Positions 26,539 to 35,060 are shown, counted from the first letter of the stretch. The stretch is 53,583 bases of DNA from Metabacillus niabensis (GCF_902829255.1 NZ_CADEPK010000051.1:1-53583), one strand, 5' to 3'. The notes: a model not told the origin generated them from the sequence alone. A program made the numbers and translations.

Positions 26539-27195
26539 CTACATACCTACTTCTTCAAAATGAACGATATCTTTGTTTTTTCCGATAATCAGTAATACAT
26601 CCCCCATAACGATTTTTTCATTCATGCTAGGCGAAACACAAATTTCCTCACCTCGCTGAATTCCTACGACATTACAGCCATATCTTGTTGCAATATCCAA
26701 GTCAGAAATTGTTTTATTATAAAGTTTTTTCGTCGCAACAATTTCTACTAGACTATATTCCTTCGAAAGCTCAATATAATCGATCATTTTTTCTGAAATA
26801 ATATGATGAGCAATCCGCTTTGCCATATCACGTTCCGGATGTATAACACGATCAACACCGATTTTATCTAATACCTTTTGGTGATAATCATTTTGAGCCT
26901 TTGCCCAGACCTTTGGAATCCCAAGCTCCTTTAACAGAAGGGATGTTAAAATACTCGCTTCAATATCATCACCATACGATACAAAGGCATGATCAACGTT
27001 TTTAACACCTAATTTTTTTAATGAACGCTCATCAACTCCATTTGCTCTAACCGCATGTGTCGCATATTGGGCATATTGTTGGATTTTCTCCTCACTTTTA
27101 TCAATAGCAAGCACCTCAATGCCTTGCTTATAAAATTCCTTAACTAAGCTACCACCAAAGCGTCCTAAGCCAAATACAGCAAATTGCTTTTTCAC
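26539..27195 (-). CDS. Ktr-type potassium uptake regulatory subunit (RCK protein)
   Basis: Cytosolic gating ring subunit for a KtrB/KtrD-type potassium channel, 218 aa. RCK_N domain with the nucleotide-binding Rossmann motif FGLGRFGGSL (8-17), acidic end of beta-2 (AIDKSEEKI), KAQNDYHQKVLDKIGVDRVIHPERDMAKRIA, and an RCK_C domain from about residue 135 that in B. subtilis Ktr proteins binds cyclic di-AMP. It could be KtrA or KtrC. No membrane subunit gene lies beside it, which favours the stand-alone KtrC arrangement. Confidence 0.87.
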   Translation of the reverse strand: MKKQFAVFGLGRFGGSLVKEFYKQGIEVLAIDKSEEKIQQYAQYATHAVRANGVDERSLKKLGVKNVDHAFVSYGDDIEASILTSLLLKELGIPKVWAKAQNDYHQKVLDKIGVDRVIHPERDMAKRIAHHIISEKMIDYIELSKEYSLVEIVATKKLYNKTISDLDIATRYGCNVVGIQRGEEICVSPSMNEKIVMGDVLLIIGKNKDIVHFEEVGM

Positions 27196-27289
27196 AAAAA
27201 ACTCCTACCTTCTTCTGTTTTAATCTCTTACATTATTGTTTGATAAATGGACATAAATCATCCGTTACACTTATCATCGTCATTTTTAG

Positions 27290-27324
27290 CAAAAAAAAAT
27301 GACTCTGGACTATTGCCAAAGTCA
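27290..27324 (-). terminator. Terminator of tatA
   Basis: On the minus strand TGACTTTGG pairs with CCAGAGTCA (one G-U) and is followed by TTTTTTTTT. It starts about 8 nt after the tatA stop. Confidence 0.87.
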
Positions 27325-27331
27325 GTAAACG

Positions 27332-27511
27332 TTATTGTTCCTTTTTCGTAGTAGCCGTATCTTCTTCATCGTCCATTAGCCCTTTTGTAGCTCTTTTAAA
27401 CTCTCGTAACGTTTTTCCTGCAGCTTTCCCTAGTTCTGGAAGCTTTTTCGGACCAAAGAGCAATAAAGCGACAAACACAATTAGCATGATTTCTCCGAAA
27501 CCCAAGTTCAT
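27332..27511 (-). CDS. tatA: Twin-arginine translocase subunit TatA
   Basis: A 59-aa protein, [20 protein letters not shown] followed by [20 protein letters not shown] and an acidic-polar tail. This is the TatA layout: a short amino terminus, one membrane helix, the [10 protein letters not shown] hinge and an amphipathic helix. It would form the protein-conducting part of the Tat export system. No tatC is adjacent, as in lone tatA loci of other bacilli. The ribosome site is weak (AAAGAAGTG). A good promoter lies 40-70 bp upstream. Confidence 0.92.
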   Translation of the reverse strand: MNLGFGEIMLIVFVALLLFGPKKLPELGKAAGKTLREFKRATKGLMDDEEDTATTKKEQ

Positions 27512-27552
27512 GTGTATACACTTCTTTCGTCTAATAATCGAAATCTTCCTAA

Positions 27553-27581
27553 ATTATACTTGAACGTTGTTATATATGCAA
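27553..27581 (-). promoter_or_regulatory. Sigma-A promoter of tatA
   Basis: Minus strand: TTGCAT (27576-27581), 17 bp, TATAAT (27553-27558). It lies between the carboxypeptidase stop and tatA, so tatA can be transcribed on its own. Confidence 0.7.
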
Positions 27582-27598
27582 AGAAGAATTTATGACAA

Positions 27599-28768
27599 TT
27601 AAATCTTTCTTGTTTGTTTGAAGAAAAATGCTGCAATGAGAAAAGAAATAATGAGGGAAATCGGAATGATAATCCGAAGATGCTGCTCCCTATTATCATC
27701 TGTTTGGTAGATAGTTTCATTCTTAATTTGCTGCTTCTCTTTTTCCTTATTTGTTACTAATTCAAGCTTTTTCTCAACAAGCTTTCTCCCGTCTTCACCT
27801 TTTATGACAAGTTTCCCTGAAGTTGTTACATCTTCTTCAACAATTTCGCCTATTTTTTTCGTGTAATAAATATTCTCAACGGTTTTATACTGATTATCCT
27901 CACTGTCTACAAATTGGCTATTCATATCTATAGTATCTGTTTCATAATGCTGAAAACCATAATTAAACAATTTTGTTGTATCCTCATACACTTGATTATC
28001 GTACATTGTTTTCATCGTAACCGCTATTAAGCTTATATTTTCTTGATTTGCCGTGGTTACTAGGGTAAAACCTGCTTCAGTGACGAAGCCGTTCTTCCCC
28101 CCAGTAACCCCCTCATAGGAACCGTCTCTAACCATTACGTGATGATTGATAAGCGTTGTATCCCACGTTTCCCCATCCCATGGCAGCTCTTTTGTACTAA
28201 AAATTTCACGGAAGGTTTCATTTTTCATTGCATATTGAGTAATTTTCGCCATATCTTCCGCTGTCGTTACATGGTCTGGGTCATATAGGCCGTGTGGATT
28301 AGTAAAATGTGTGTTTTCCACACCAATCACTTCTTCTAAATAACGATTAAAATCAACGACAAACTCATCAACTGAACCTGATAAATGTTCAGCAATCGCA
28401 ACTCCTGCATCATTTCCTGAATTTATTAATAGTCCTTGAACGAGCTTAAGCAAGGGAACCTGTTCACCTGCTTCTAAATATACTTTTGTTCCCTCTGCAT
28501 TCCTCGCATTTTCACTAACCGTTACAATATCATCTAAATTGCCATTTTCAATTGCGTAAATGGCAGTTGCGATTTTCGTAATACTTGCTGGTGGTAATTT
28601 TTCTTGACTGTTCTTTTCATATAATACTTGCCCTGATTGGGCATCTATTAAAATAGCTGCTTCGCTATATAATTCAAGTTGTTCATTCGTATTCGCACTT
28701 ATTATTGTTGGAAATAAGAATAAGCACAACACTATAATTATCGCACTCGATACTTGTTTTTTTAACAT
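27599..28768 (-). CDS. D-alanyl-D-alanine carboxypeptidase (DacF-like, S11 family)
   Basis: Trims the terminal D-alanine from peptidoglycan pentapeptides. The 389-aa protein has a signal peptide (to about residue 25), SxxK at Ser62-Lys65 (SITK), SGN at 117-119 and a third motif at 225-227. A PBP5-like C-terminal domain and a C-terminal membrane helix (about 370-385) with a basic tail follow. The third motif reads KNG (GGKNGF) where KTG is usual. The family includes vegetative and sporulation forms (DacA, DacB, DacF); I cannot choose between them. Confidence 0.87.
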   Translation of the reverse strand: MLKKQVSSAIIIVLCLFLFPTIISANTNEQLELYSEAAILIDAQSGQVLYEKNSQEKLPPASITKIATAIYAIENGNLDDIVTVSENARNAEGTKVYLEAGEQVPLLKLVQGLLINSGNDAGVAIAEHLSGSVDEFVVDFNRYLEEVIGVENTHFTNPHGLYDPDHVTTAEDMAKITQYAMKNETFREIFSTKELPWDGETWDTTLINHHVMVRDGSYEGVTGGKNGFVTEAGFTLVTTANQENISLIAVTMKTMYDNQVYEDTTKLFNYGFQHYETDTIDMNSQFVDSEDNQYKTVENIYYTKKIGEIVEEDVTTSGKLVIKGEDGRKLVEKKLELVTNKEKEKQQIKNETIYQTDDNREQHLRIIIPISLIISFLIAAFFFKQTRKI

Positions 28769-28889
28769 ATTTTGGCTTACTCCTTATCTTTATCAATCAA
28801 CTTATAGAATAACAAGGGACATGGTTAAAAAGCAATGTCAGTAATTAGCAATAATAGGACTATTGTTCTATTTTCAAAAATTAAATTGA

Positions 28890-28937
28890 TTGACGAAAGA
28901 AAAACGTCCCTATACACTAAAAACTGACGAACGTCAG
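28890..28937 (+). promoter_or_regulatory. Promoter of the TetR-SMR operon with palindromic operator
   Basis: TTGACG (28890-28895), 17 bp, TACACT (28913-28918). The expected start point falls in CTGACGAACGTCAG (28924-28937), a palindrome with perfect 6-bp arms around AA. A related spaced pair, TGACG...CGTC, lies in the promoter spacer. This is the likely autoregulatory operator of the TetR protein. Confidence 0.68.
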
Positions 28938-28949
28938 GAAGGTGAGAAA

Positions 28950-29540
28950 ATGTCTGCGACAAAAATTAAGCAAGCTGCACTTATCCAATTTGCTAACGAT
29001 GGATATGATGGAACAGCTTTAGCAAGCATCGCAAGTGCAGTTGGGATAAAAAAGCAATCGATATATACTCATTTTGCTAATAAAGACCAATTATTCCTTA
29101 CTGTCTTGCAAGAAGTGCTAGATAGAGAAAAAAAGTCATTAGCAACTTTCTTTCAACAAACTGAAGACCTTAAATTTGACGAGGCTCTTTACCAATTTAT
29201 TAATCGGTATAATATTCAATATGAGGTAAATCCTGATACTAAGTTTCTGTTAAGAATGTGCTATCTTCCTCCTTCTCATTTATACGAAAAAGTTATGTCT
29301 TCTATTTATAAATACTTCGATGAGATTGAGGAAATTATGACAAAGTTTTTTCTTAATAAGGCGAAAGGGCTATCTGTTCCAATTAAAGAAGCAGTTATCG
29401 CTTATATCGGATTAATCGATTCAGTATTAGTCGAACTACTCTATAGCGGAAGAGAAAGGTTTGAAAGAAGACTAGCCGCTTGTTGGAAAATTTATTGGCG
29501 TGGAATTAGTGAACGTGTGGAGGAAAATAGAAATGAATAA
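28950..29540 (+). CDS. TetR-family repressor of the SMR pump
   Basis: A 196-aa regulator with an N-terminal TetR helix-turn-helix ([35 protein letters not shown]) and a helical ligand domain. I start at the ATG at 28950, with GGAAGGTGA upstream; a TTG frame from 28890 would run through the promoter. It overlaps the first SMR gene by 8 bp, so repressor and pump are translated from one message. Inducers are probably cationic compounds expelled by the pump. Confidence 0.88.
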   Translation: MSATKIKQAALIQFANDGYDGTALASIASAVGIKKQSIYTHFANKDQLFLTVLQEVLDREKKSLATFFQQTEDLKFDEALYQFINRYNIQYEVNPDTKFLLRMCYLPPSHLYEKVMSSIYKYFDEIEEIMTKFFLNKAKGLSVPIKEAVIAYIGLIDSVLVELLYSGRERFERRLAACWKIYWRGISERVEENRNE

Positions 29541-29874
29541 AAATTGGGTACTTATATATATCGCCGCAGTATTTGAGGTTAGCTGGGTGTCAGGATTAAA
29601 GCATGCTGCTGATCCGCTTGCTTGGACAGGAACAATTTTTTCTATTGTAGCAAGCTTCTATTTATTATTAAAAGCAACAAATGTATTACCTGTCAGCACA
29701 GTTTATGCTGTATTTACTGGTCTGGGAGCAGCAGGAACCGTTCTTGCAGAAATAATCTTTTTCCATGCTCCATTTAGCTGGATAAAAATATGTTTATGTG
29801 CAGTGCTCATTACAGGTGTAATTGGCCTTAAGGTAGTAACTGGTGAACATGAAGTTCCGAAAGAAGAGGTGTAA
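29533..29874 (+). CDS. ykkC: SMR efflux subunit, YkkC-like
   Basis: A 113-aa four-helix small-multidrug-resistance protein. It carries the proton/substrate-binding glutamate in helix 1 ([14 protein letters not shown]), [16 protein letters not shown], and a C-terminal charged tail. It resembles B. subtilis YkkC strongly along helices 1-4. The ATG at 29533 has GGAGG 9 nt upstream. It is the larger partner of a heterodimeric pair with the next gene. YvdS of the TetR-linked yvdTSR cluster is an alternative orthologue. Confidence 0.83.
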   Translation: MNKNWVLIYIAAVFEVSWVSGLKHAADPLAWTGTIFSIVASFYLLLKATNVLPVSTVYAVFTGLGAAGTVLAEIIFFHAPFSWIKICLCAVLITGVIGLKVVTGEHEVPKEEV

Positions 29875-29878
29875 GATA

Positions 29879-30196
29879 ATGGGCTGGATTTTTCTTATTT
29901 TAGCTGGTTTTTGTGAGATTGCAGGTGTTGCAGCAATTTCTAAATTTAATGAAAAAAAGACATTTTTGCATTTTCTCTATCTAGTAGCAGGCTTTATTCT
30001 TAGCTTCTCCCTTCTTTCATTAGCAATGAAAACAATCTCTATGGGAACGGCCTATGCCGTATGGACTGGGATTGGCACGGTAGGCAGTGCAATTATTGGG
30101 ATTCTATTTTTCGGGGAATCGGCAGGATGGAAGCGATTATTATTTATTGCGATGATTATTTGTGCCACAATTGGATTAAAATTTATTCCGTATTAA
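29879..30196 (+). CDS. ykkD: SMR efflux subunit, YkkD-like
   Basis: A 105-aa four-helix SMR protein with the conserved glutamate in GFCEIAGVAAISKF and MGTAYAVWTGIGTVGSAIIG. It is the shorter partner of the YkkC-like subunit, starting 4 bp after that stop codon with AGAGGTG as ribosome site. Paired SMR proteins insert in opposite orientations. YkkCD-type pairs export guanidinium or quaternary ammonium compounds; the substrate here is unproven. Confidence 0.83.
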   Translation: MGWIFLILAGFCEIAGVAAISKFNEKKTFLHFLYLVAGFILSFSLLSLAMKTISMGTAYAVWTGIGTVGSAIIGILFFGESAGWKRLLFIAMIICATIGLKFIPY

Positions 30197-30287
30197 AATG
30201 GAGGGTTTCATTTCCCCATTTCAAAGTGGTGGCGTTGTGATTAAATAATTAATCACAACCTTATTATAAAATAACAGCGGATAAAAT

Positions 30288-30323
30288 AAAGGGGACAGCC
30301 ACCTTAATGGGGACTGTCCCTTT
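30288..30323. terminator. GGGGACAG-type stem (dispersed element copy 2)
   Basis: AAAGGGGACAG (30288-30298) pairs with CTGTCCCTTT (30314-30323), with a second GGGGAC inside. It lies downstream of ykkD and 18 bp from the stop of the small YjcZ-type gene, so it can serve both. Confidence 0.6.
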
Positions 30324-30340
30324 ACTCTCTACTTTAATTC

Positions 30341-30442
30341 TTAGTATCCGCCACCAACGTAAGCAGCACCTACGATGATTAACAAGATGAACAAGACAAC
30401 AATTAGTGCAAAGCCTCCTGCATATCCACCTTCATAACCCAT
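30341..30442 (-). CDS. YjcZ-family small sporulation protein
   Basis: A 33-aa peptide: a glycine/tyrosine start ([10 protein letters not shown]), one hydrophobic helix ([18 protein letters not shown]) and a GGGY end. This is the layout of the YjcZ/SscA family of very small sporulation or spore-coat proteins. The ATG at 30442 has AGAGGTGA 7 nt upstream. Confidence 0.85.
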   Translation of the reverse strand: MGYEGGYAGGFALIVVLFILLIIVGAAYVGGGY

Positions 30443-30700
30443 TCTGTTCACCTCTTTCTGTATTTTTTCACAATACATAAACACTATATGAAATAGTACT
30501 TCGGAATGTTTGAGCTATATGCCTATTCATTCAAGTTTTACCTTTGATAGCTTAAATCAAGAAAATACTAGGTTTACCGTGTCTAATATTCTTATTTTGT
30601 TGTGCCTTTTAGTAAGGGTTTAGTCCAAATATCCCTATACAAAAAGGCCGATAGAATCAATACTATCAGCCGCTTTAACAACATATGTACCCTTCTTTGC

Positions 30701-30901
30701 TTATTCTTTTTTAGGCATTCTTTCTGATGTATGAACATTTTCTTGCATCATTCCATCAACAGTTCCTTCCATATAATCATCTGATACTTGCTCATGTGTT
30801 GTAGCTAACCCAGATGATATGGAATCTTCTCTGTTATAGTCCTCAACCTCATAAAAACGACCAGCAATTTTTGTGTTGTTTTCATTAGATTTTTTCTCCA
30901 T
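30701..30901 (-). CDS. YozQ-like small protein (DUF4025)
   Basis: A 66-aa hydrophilic acidic protein with FYEVEDYNREDSISSGLATT and HEQVSDDYMEG, which I recognise as the YozQ/DUF4025 family. The ATG at 30901 lies 8 nt after AGGAG. A GTG at 30910 overlaps that ribosome site. No function is known; expression in the forespore or mother cell is a guess from its neighbours. Confidence 0.75.
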   Translation of the reverse strand: MEKKSNENNTKIAGRFYEVEDYNREDSISSGLATTHEQVSDDYMEGTVDGMMQENVHTSERMPKKE

Positions 30902-30968
30902 TTGAATCACTCCTTTCTCTCATTACTATTTGCTAATAAAAGACATACTACTCATCAAGAAATATAAT

Positions 30969-31121
30969 TTATGAAGGATCGACCTCATCTAACGATAATC
31001 TTACAACCTTTGTGGATTCGCCCCGTTCAATTTCTGATTGTGAGGCAGATTGATTTAATTCCTCTTGATCATCCATTCCAGGTGCGATTTTATCATTCTT
31101 GTCATCTTGAAATTTTTTCAC
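30969..31121 (-). CDS. Small hydrophilic protein, unassigned
   Basis: A 50-codon frame from a GTG at 31121 with AAGGGGTGA about 5 nt upstream. The product is polar and acidic (DDQEELNQSASQSEIERGES) and ends in VVRLSLDEVDPS. It lies 59 bp before the YozQ-like gene, on the same strand. I do not recognise the family. The good ribosome site and tight placement support a real gene. Confidence 0.62.
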   Translation of the reverse strand: MKKFQDDKNDKIAPGMDDQEELNQSASQSEIERGESTKVVRLSLDEVDPS

Positions 31122-31247
31122 TATTATCACCCCTTTTCTTTAGTATTTCCTAGATATATGTTGATTATTTAATAAAGGAAATGTTAAACAGTCATGTTGA
31201 ACTTTCCTTATTATGAGCAGTTGGACATGCAAAGCTTGAAACGTAAA

Positions 31248-31285
31248 AAAACGTCGTCTCAAAGGGGGATTTGAGACGACGTTTT
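31248..31285. terminator. Strong hairpin terminator after htrB
   Basis: AAAACGTCGTCTCAAA and TTTGAGACGACGTTTT form a 16-bp perfect stem around a 5-nt loop, flanked by A and T runs on both sides. It ends the htrB message about 60 bp after the stop and could work in both directions. Confidence 0.88.
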
Positions 31286-31347
31286 AAAAATCTATATAAA
31301 AGAGTAACGGTAATTCCAAGTATTGTAAGTAGCTAACCTAACAATTA

Positions 31348-32607
31348 TTATGCATTTGTTGCATCGCGGTTTGTCAGCTTTAATGTGACATCCATTTTTT
31401 TGCCATTACGATAAACTGTTAATTTTACTTGTTCACCAATTTTCGTTTCAGTGTAGAGATATTTTCTTAATTCACTTGCGCTGGAGAGGGCTTCTCCATT
31501 CATCGCAACAATTACGTCTTGTTGTTTTAATCCTGCTTCATCCGCTGGGGAGCTAGGTGAAACATTTCCAACAATGACTCCTTCTTTGACATTTTCAGGA
31601 AGGTTCATATTTTCACGCAAATAATATTCTGGTACTTCACTCATCTCAACAAGACCTACGCCAATGAACGGTCGCTGAATTTTACCATTTTTCATCAGCT
31701 CTTCAGCAATTGGAATGACATCGTTACTCGGGATTGCAAAGCCTAAACCTTCAACTCCACTTTCAGAAATTTTCAAGCTGTTAATACCAATTACTTCTCC
31801 GCTCATATTGATGAGAGGGCCACCGCTATTTCCTGGGTTAATCGCAGCATCTGTTTGAATAACATTTAATGCCCAATTTCCGTCTGATGTTGTGACATCA
31901 ATTGTTCGATCAACACCACTAATGATTCCTTGTGTTACTGTTCTAGTAAATTCTTCACCTAATGGATTTCCGATCGCTATGACATCCTCACCTGTGCGGA
32001 GGGCTGCGGAATCTCCTACATCAGCTACTACTGTGACATGCTTAGCATCAATTTTTAATACAGCAATATCAGTTAAAGCATCGGCACCTACTAGCTCAGC
32101 CTCTACTTTATCGCCATTAAACAATGTTACTTGAATTGATTCTGCACCCTCAATGACATGGTTGTTTGTAAGAACATACCCTGCATTACCTTCTTTTTTG
32201 AAGATTACCCCTGAGCCTGTCCCACTCTCCACACTTTCACTATCAGACCTTTGTGAGAAGTTCCCAAAAATGTCTCCACTATTTTGGGATTGCAGATTTG
32301 TTATTCCCACAATCGCTGGTGATACACTATCAACAATATCGGCGATCGAATTTGAACTAGCTGACAATTTCTCAGTAGAAACAACAGCTGAATCTGGATC
32401 GTCAGTTTGTTCAAATGTTTCAACAGATGCATTATCAGTTGATACCTTCGGCTCCTCTTGCTGATTCGTATATGTTGTAACACCAAGAACTAAAGCTCCA
32501 CCAACGACACCGCTTAATAATGAAGTGAAAAATGGCTTGATACTTTTCTTTTGTTTCGTTGGTTTTACATGTTCCCGAGTCAAATCTGTTTCATCATAAT
32601 ATCCCAT
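31348..32607 (-). CDS. htrB: HtrB-type membrane-anchored serine protease (DegP/HtrA family)
   Basis: Quality-control protease for exported proteins, 419 aa. Short cytosolic amino terminus, one membrane helix at about 29-45, a Ser/Asp-rich linker, then a trypsin-like domain with His150 (TNNHV), Asp180 (LTDIAVL) and Ser261 (GNSGGPL). A C-terminal PDZ domain follows from about residue 315. AGGAGGTAGTAATT precedes the ATG. It is divergent from cssRS, the arrangement of htrB in B. subtilis, so CssR control of secretion-stress induction is likely. HtrA or HtrC are alternatives; context favours HtrB. Confidence 0.88.
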   Translation of the reverse strand: MGYYDETDLTREHVKPTKQKKSIKPFFTSLLSGVVGGALVLGVTTYTNQQEEPKVSTDNASVETFEQTDDPDSAVVSTEKLSASSNSIADIVDSVSPAIVGITNLQSQNSGDIFGNFSQRSDSESVESGTGSGVIFKKEGNAGYVLTNNHVIEGAESIQVTLFNGDKVEAELVGADALTDIAVLKIDAKHVTVVADVGDSAALRTGEDVIAIGNPLGEEFTRTVTQGIISGVDRTIDVTTSDGNWALNVIQTDAAINPGNSGGPLINMSGEVIGINSLKISESGVEGLGFAIPSNDVIPIAEELMKNGKIQRPFIGVGLVEMSEVPEYYLRENMNLPENVKEGVIVGNVSPSSPADEAGLKQQDVIVAMNGEALSSASELRKYLYTETKIGEQVKLTVYRNGKKMDVTLKLTNRDATNA

Positions 32608-32627
32608 AATTACTACCTCCTATGAAG

Positions 32628-32720
32628 TTATGCTTGTGTGCTCACATACCCTCCAATAACAATTAAAGCAATTAATAAAGACAATCCTGTAAACAAAACA
32701 GCTCTCATATTAACATTCAT
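32628..32720 (-). CDS. Predicted 30-aa membrane peptide upstream of htrB
   Basis: A 30-codon frame starting at an ATG at 32720 (another ATG at 32723) with AGGGATATG-type ribosome site just upstream. The product has a short polar start, one hydrophobic helix (AVLFTGLSLLIALIVIGGY) and a STQA end. Its stop lies 20 bp before the htrB start, inside the htrB leader. I do not recognise it. It may be a small membrane protein or a translated leader; the membrane-helix coding argues against chance. Confidence 0.55.
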   Translation of the reverse strand: MNVNMRAVLFTGLSLLIALIVIGGYVSTQA

Positions 32721-33036
32721 CATATCCCTACTTTCTTAAAATTAATAAGTAAGAAACATTTTTTATCATTCATTTTAAATTAACTTATTTTTAATTTATC
32801 TCCTCTACATGTCTTACTATACAAAATAAGTTTGGGATAAAAATGAAAGAATTATGGGAAATTGTGAAAAAGAAAAATTAAGCTAAATCAAAAAAGATAG
32901 TGTTCTTGCCTTCAGCATTATGTTTTAGTTTATGACCTCGTGTGACAAGGAGTTTGTTCTACATACTAAATCAAATTTTCTTGCTCACATAAAAGAATAG
33001 AACGTTGTATAATAGCCTTTGAAAGGATGTGAAAGC

Positions 33037-33702
33037 ATGACTTACACCATTTATTTAGTTGAAGACGAAACGAATTTAAACGAATTATTAACGATGTACT
33101 TAAAAAATGAAAGCTGGGCGGTTACTTCTTGTTCAACAGGAATGGATGCAAGAGGTCTTATTAATCAACCACCTCATTTATGGATACTAGATATCATGCT
33201 TCCAGATATAGACGGTTATCAATTAATAAGAGAGATTAAAGCTGAGACACCAGATGTCCCCGTTATTTTTATTTCTGCACGAGATGCTGACATTGATCGT
33301 GTATTAGGGCTTGAATTAGGTAGTGATGATTATATTTCAAAACCATTTTTACCTAGAGAATTAGTAATTAGAGTCCAAAAGCTATTATCAAGAACATATT
33401 CTGAGGAAGCAATCGGAATGATTAGCATCCCTCCCTATCAAATTGATGAACAGATCCGTACTGCCTACTTGGATGGAAAGGAAATTAATTTAACGTCAAA
33501 AGAGTTTGACCTGTTACACTTATTTCTCCATAACCAAGGACAGGCATTTTCAAGAGAGCAAATTTTAGAGAACTTATGGGGCTCTGATTACTTTGGTACG
33601 GATCGGGTTGTTGATGATTTAGTTAGACGGTTACGAAAAAAAATGCCTGACCTTAAATTAGAAACGATTTATGGCTTTGGGTATAGGATGCTAAAAGGAT
33701 GA
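33037..33702 (+). CDS. cssR: Secretion-stress response regulator CssR
   Basis: OmpR-family regulator, 221 aa, that activates htrA/htrB when CssS senses misfolded exported protein. Receiver domain with Asp9-Asp/Glu pocket, phospho-acceptor Asp52 (LDIMLPD) and ISKPF lysine; winged-helix domain from about 130 with GTDRVVDDLVRRLRKK. It matches B. subtilis CssR almost word for word (IYLVEDE, PHLWILDIMLPD, FISARDADIDRVLGLELGS). The ATG at 33037 follows GAAAGGATG; TATAAT at 33008-33013 is the probable -10. It overlaps cssS by 4 bp. Confidence 0.93.
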   Translation: MTYTIYLVEDETNLNELLTMYLKNESWAVTSCSTGMDARGLINQPPHLWILDIMLPDIDGYQLIREIKAETPDVPVIFISARDADIDRVLGLELGSDDYISKPFLPRELVIRVQKLLSRTYSEEAIGMISIPPYQIDEQIRTAYLDGKEINLTSKEFDLLHLFLHNQGQAFSREQILENLWGSDYFGTDRVVDDLVRRLRKKMPDLKLETIYGFGYRMLKG

Positions 33703-35057
33703 AAAACAAATCACTCGCATTTCAAATTTGGGCTGTTTTTTCGGGGATCCTCATTGTCATTTCCTTATTATTACTCATTCTGTTTCCAACAACGTTAAGA
33801 GATTTCTTTACGAAGGAAATTTATAAAACGATCGAAAATCAGCAGCTACTTTTATTAGATTATATGAATACAGGAAGTTATCCTTTTTTTGAAAATGGGA
33901 AAAAGCAGGGTCAGTCCGTTAGTCATTTAGGTATTCCACTTTATGATCAGTTTATTGATGAAGATAATCCTGAATTATCACGTGAATTTATAAGACAAAC
34001 CCAGGAGCTTGCGCAATTACAATCCCGTAGTGTTGCCCGATATGAAAAAAATCTTGATAATCAAACACTTTTTTTCGTCATTAGAAAGGACATCTCATAT
34101 AAAGGAGTGGATTACTATATTCTTTCTTATTCATGGGATACGTATCGAAATGATTTAGTTTACACATTGTTCCGCCAATTAATGATCGTTATGTTTTTTG
34201 TTTTTATACTAAGCTGGATTCCATCGATTTGGCTTGCGAGATATTTATCTAAGCCTCTCGTAAAGCTTGAAAAGCATGTAAAGAAATTTTCCGAACAAGA
34301 GTGGTATGAACCAGTTGAAGTTGACCGAAATGACGAAATTGGTCGTCTCGGGCATACAATTGAAAAAATGCGACAGCATCTCATTCGCAAAGATGAAGCA
34401 CAGCAAACTTTATTGCAAAATATTTCACATGATTTAAAAACACCGGTAATGGTCATAAGAGGCTACGCACAATCAGTAAACGATGGCATCTTTCCTAAAG
34501 GTGATTTAACAAGTACGATGGATGTGATTGAAGAGGAATCCGAAAAGCTTGAGAAAAAAATTAAAGACTTACTTTATTTAACAAAGCTTGATTTCTTATC
34601 AACACGAAAACCGCTTAAAGCCGATTTTTCCCTTGATCAGTTAATATATGAAGAAGTTGATCGGATTAAATGGGCAAAGCCTGAGCTTAATTGGGATTTA
34701 AACTTAGAGGAGGCAACAATTCTAGGTGATGCTGAGCAATGGGAAAAGCTTATCGAAAACCTCTTAGAAAACTCTTTACGCTATGCAAAAACAATTATCT
34801 CGATTTCAATTACAAAATCTCAGGATAAATTTGTCCTCCGCTTTTGGAATGATGGGCCAATGCTCGATGAAGCATTAAAGGACAAGCTATTCGAACCATT
34901 TGAAAAGGGACAGAATGGAGAATTCGGAATCGGGTTAAGCATTGTGAAACGGATCGCAAACATACACGGAGCTAATGTATGGGCAGAAAACGAAGATGAT
35001 GGTGCTGCGTTTTATGTGGAAATCCCTAATATCGAGAGTCCTGTTAAACGATCATAA
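33699..35057 (+). CDS. cssS: Secretion-stress sensor kinase CssS
   Basis: Membrane histidine kinase, 452 aa. Two membrane helices (about 10-30 and 160-180) enclose an extracellular sensor domain of roughly 130 residues, followed by a HAMP linker, the H-box ISHDLKTPV with His244, and an ATPase domain with N box (ENLLENSLRYA) and GIGLSIVKR. It starts inside the last codons of cssR (4-bp overlap), giving coupled translation. It senses secretion stress in B. subtilis. Confidence 0.92.
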   Translation: MKNKSLAFQIWAVFSGILIVISLLLLILFPTTLRDFFTKEIYKTIENQQLLLLDYMNTGSYPFFENGKKQGQSVSHLGIPLYDQFIDEDNPELSREFIRQTQELAQLQSRSVARYEKNLDNQTLFFVIRKDISYKGVDYYILSYSWDTYRNDLVYTLFRQLMIVMFFVFILSWIPSIWLARYLSKPLVKLEKHVKKFSEQEWYEPVEVDRNDEIGRLGHTIEKMRQHLIRKDEAQQTLLQNISHDLKTPVMVIRGYAQSVNDGIFPKGDLTSTMDVIEEESEKLEKKIKDLLYLTKLDFLSTRKPLKADFSLDQLIYEEVDRIKWAKPELNWDLNLEEATILGDAEQWEKLIENLLENSLRYAKTIISISITKSQDKFVLRFWNDGPMLDEALKDKLFEPFEKGQNGEFGIGLSIVKRIANIHGANVWAENEDDGAAFYVEIPNIESPVKRS

Positions 35058-35060
35058 AAA

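Noticed and set aside
27196-27289. Possible cyclic di-AMP riboswitch before the Ktr-type gene
   Set aside because: The stretch is too short and lacks the conserved ydaO-type core; only a TGATAA...TTATCA pair is seen.
28769-28949. Guanidine-I riboswitch for the YkkCD-like pump
   Set aside because: None of the conserved ykkC-motif sequence is present and the leader from the predicted start is too short.
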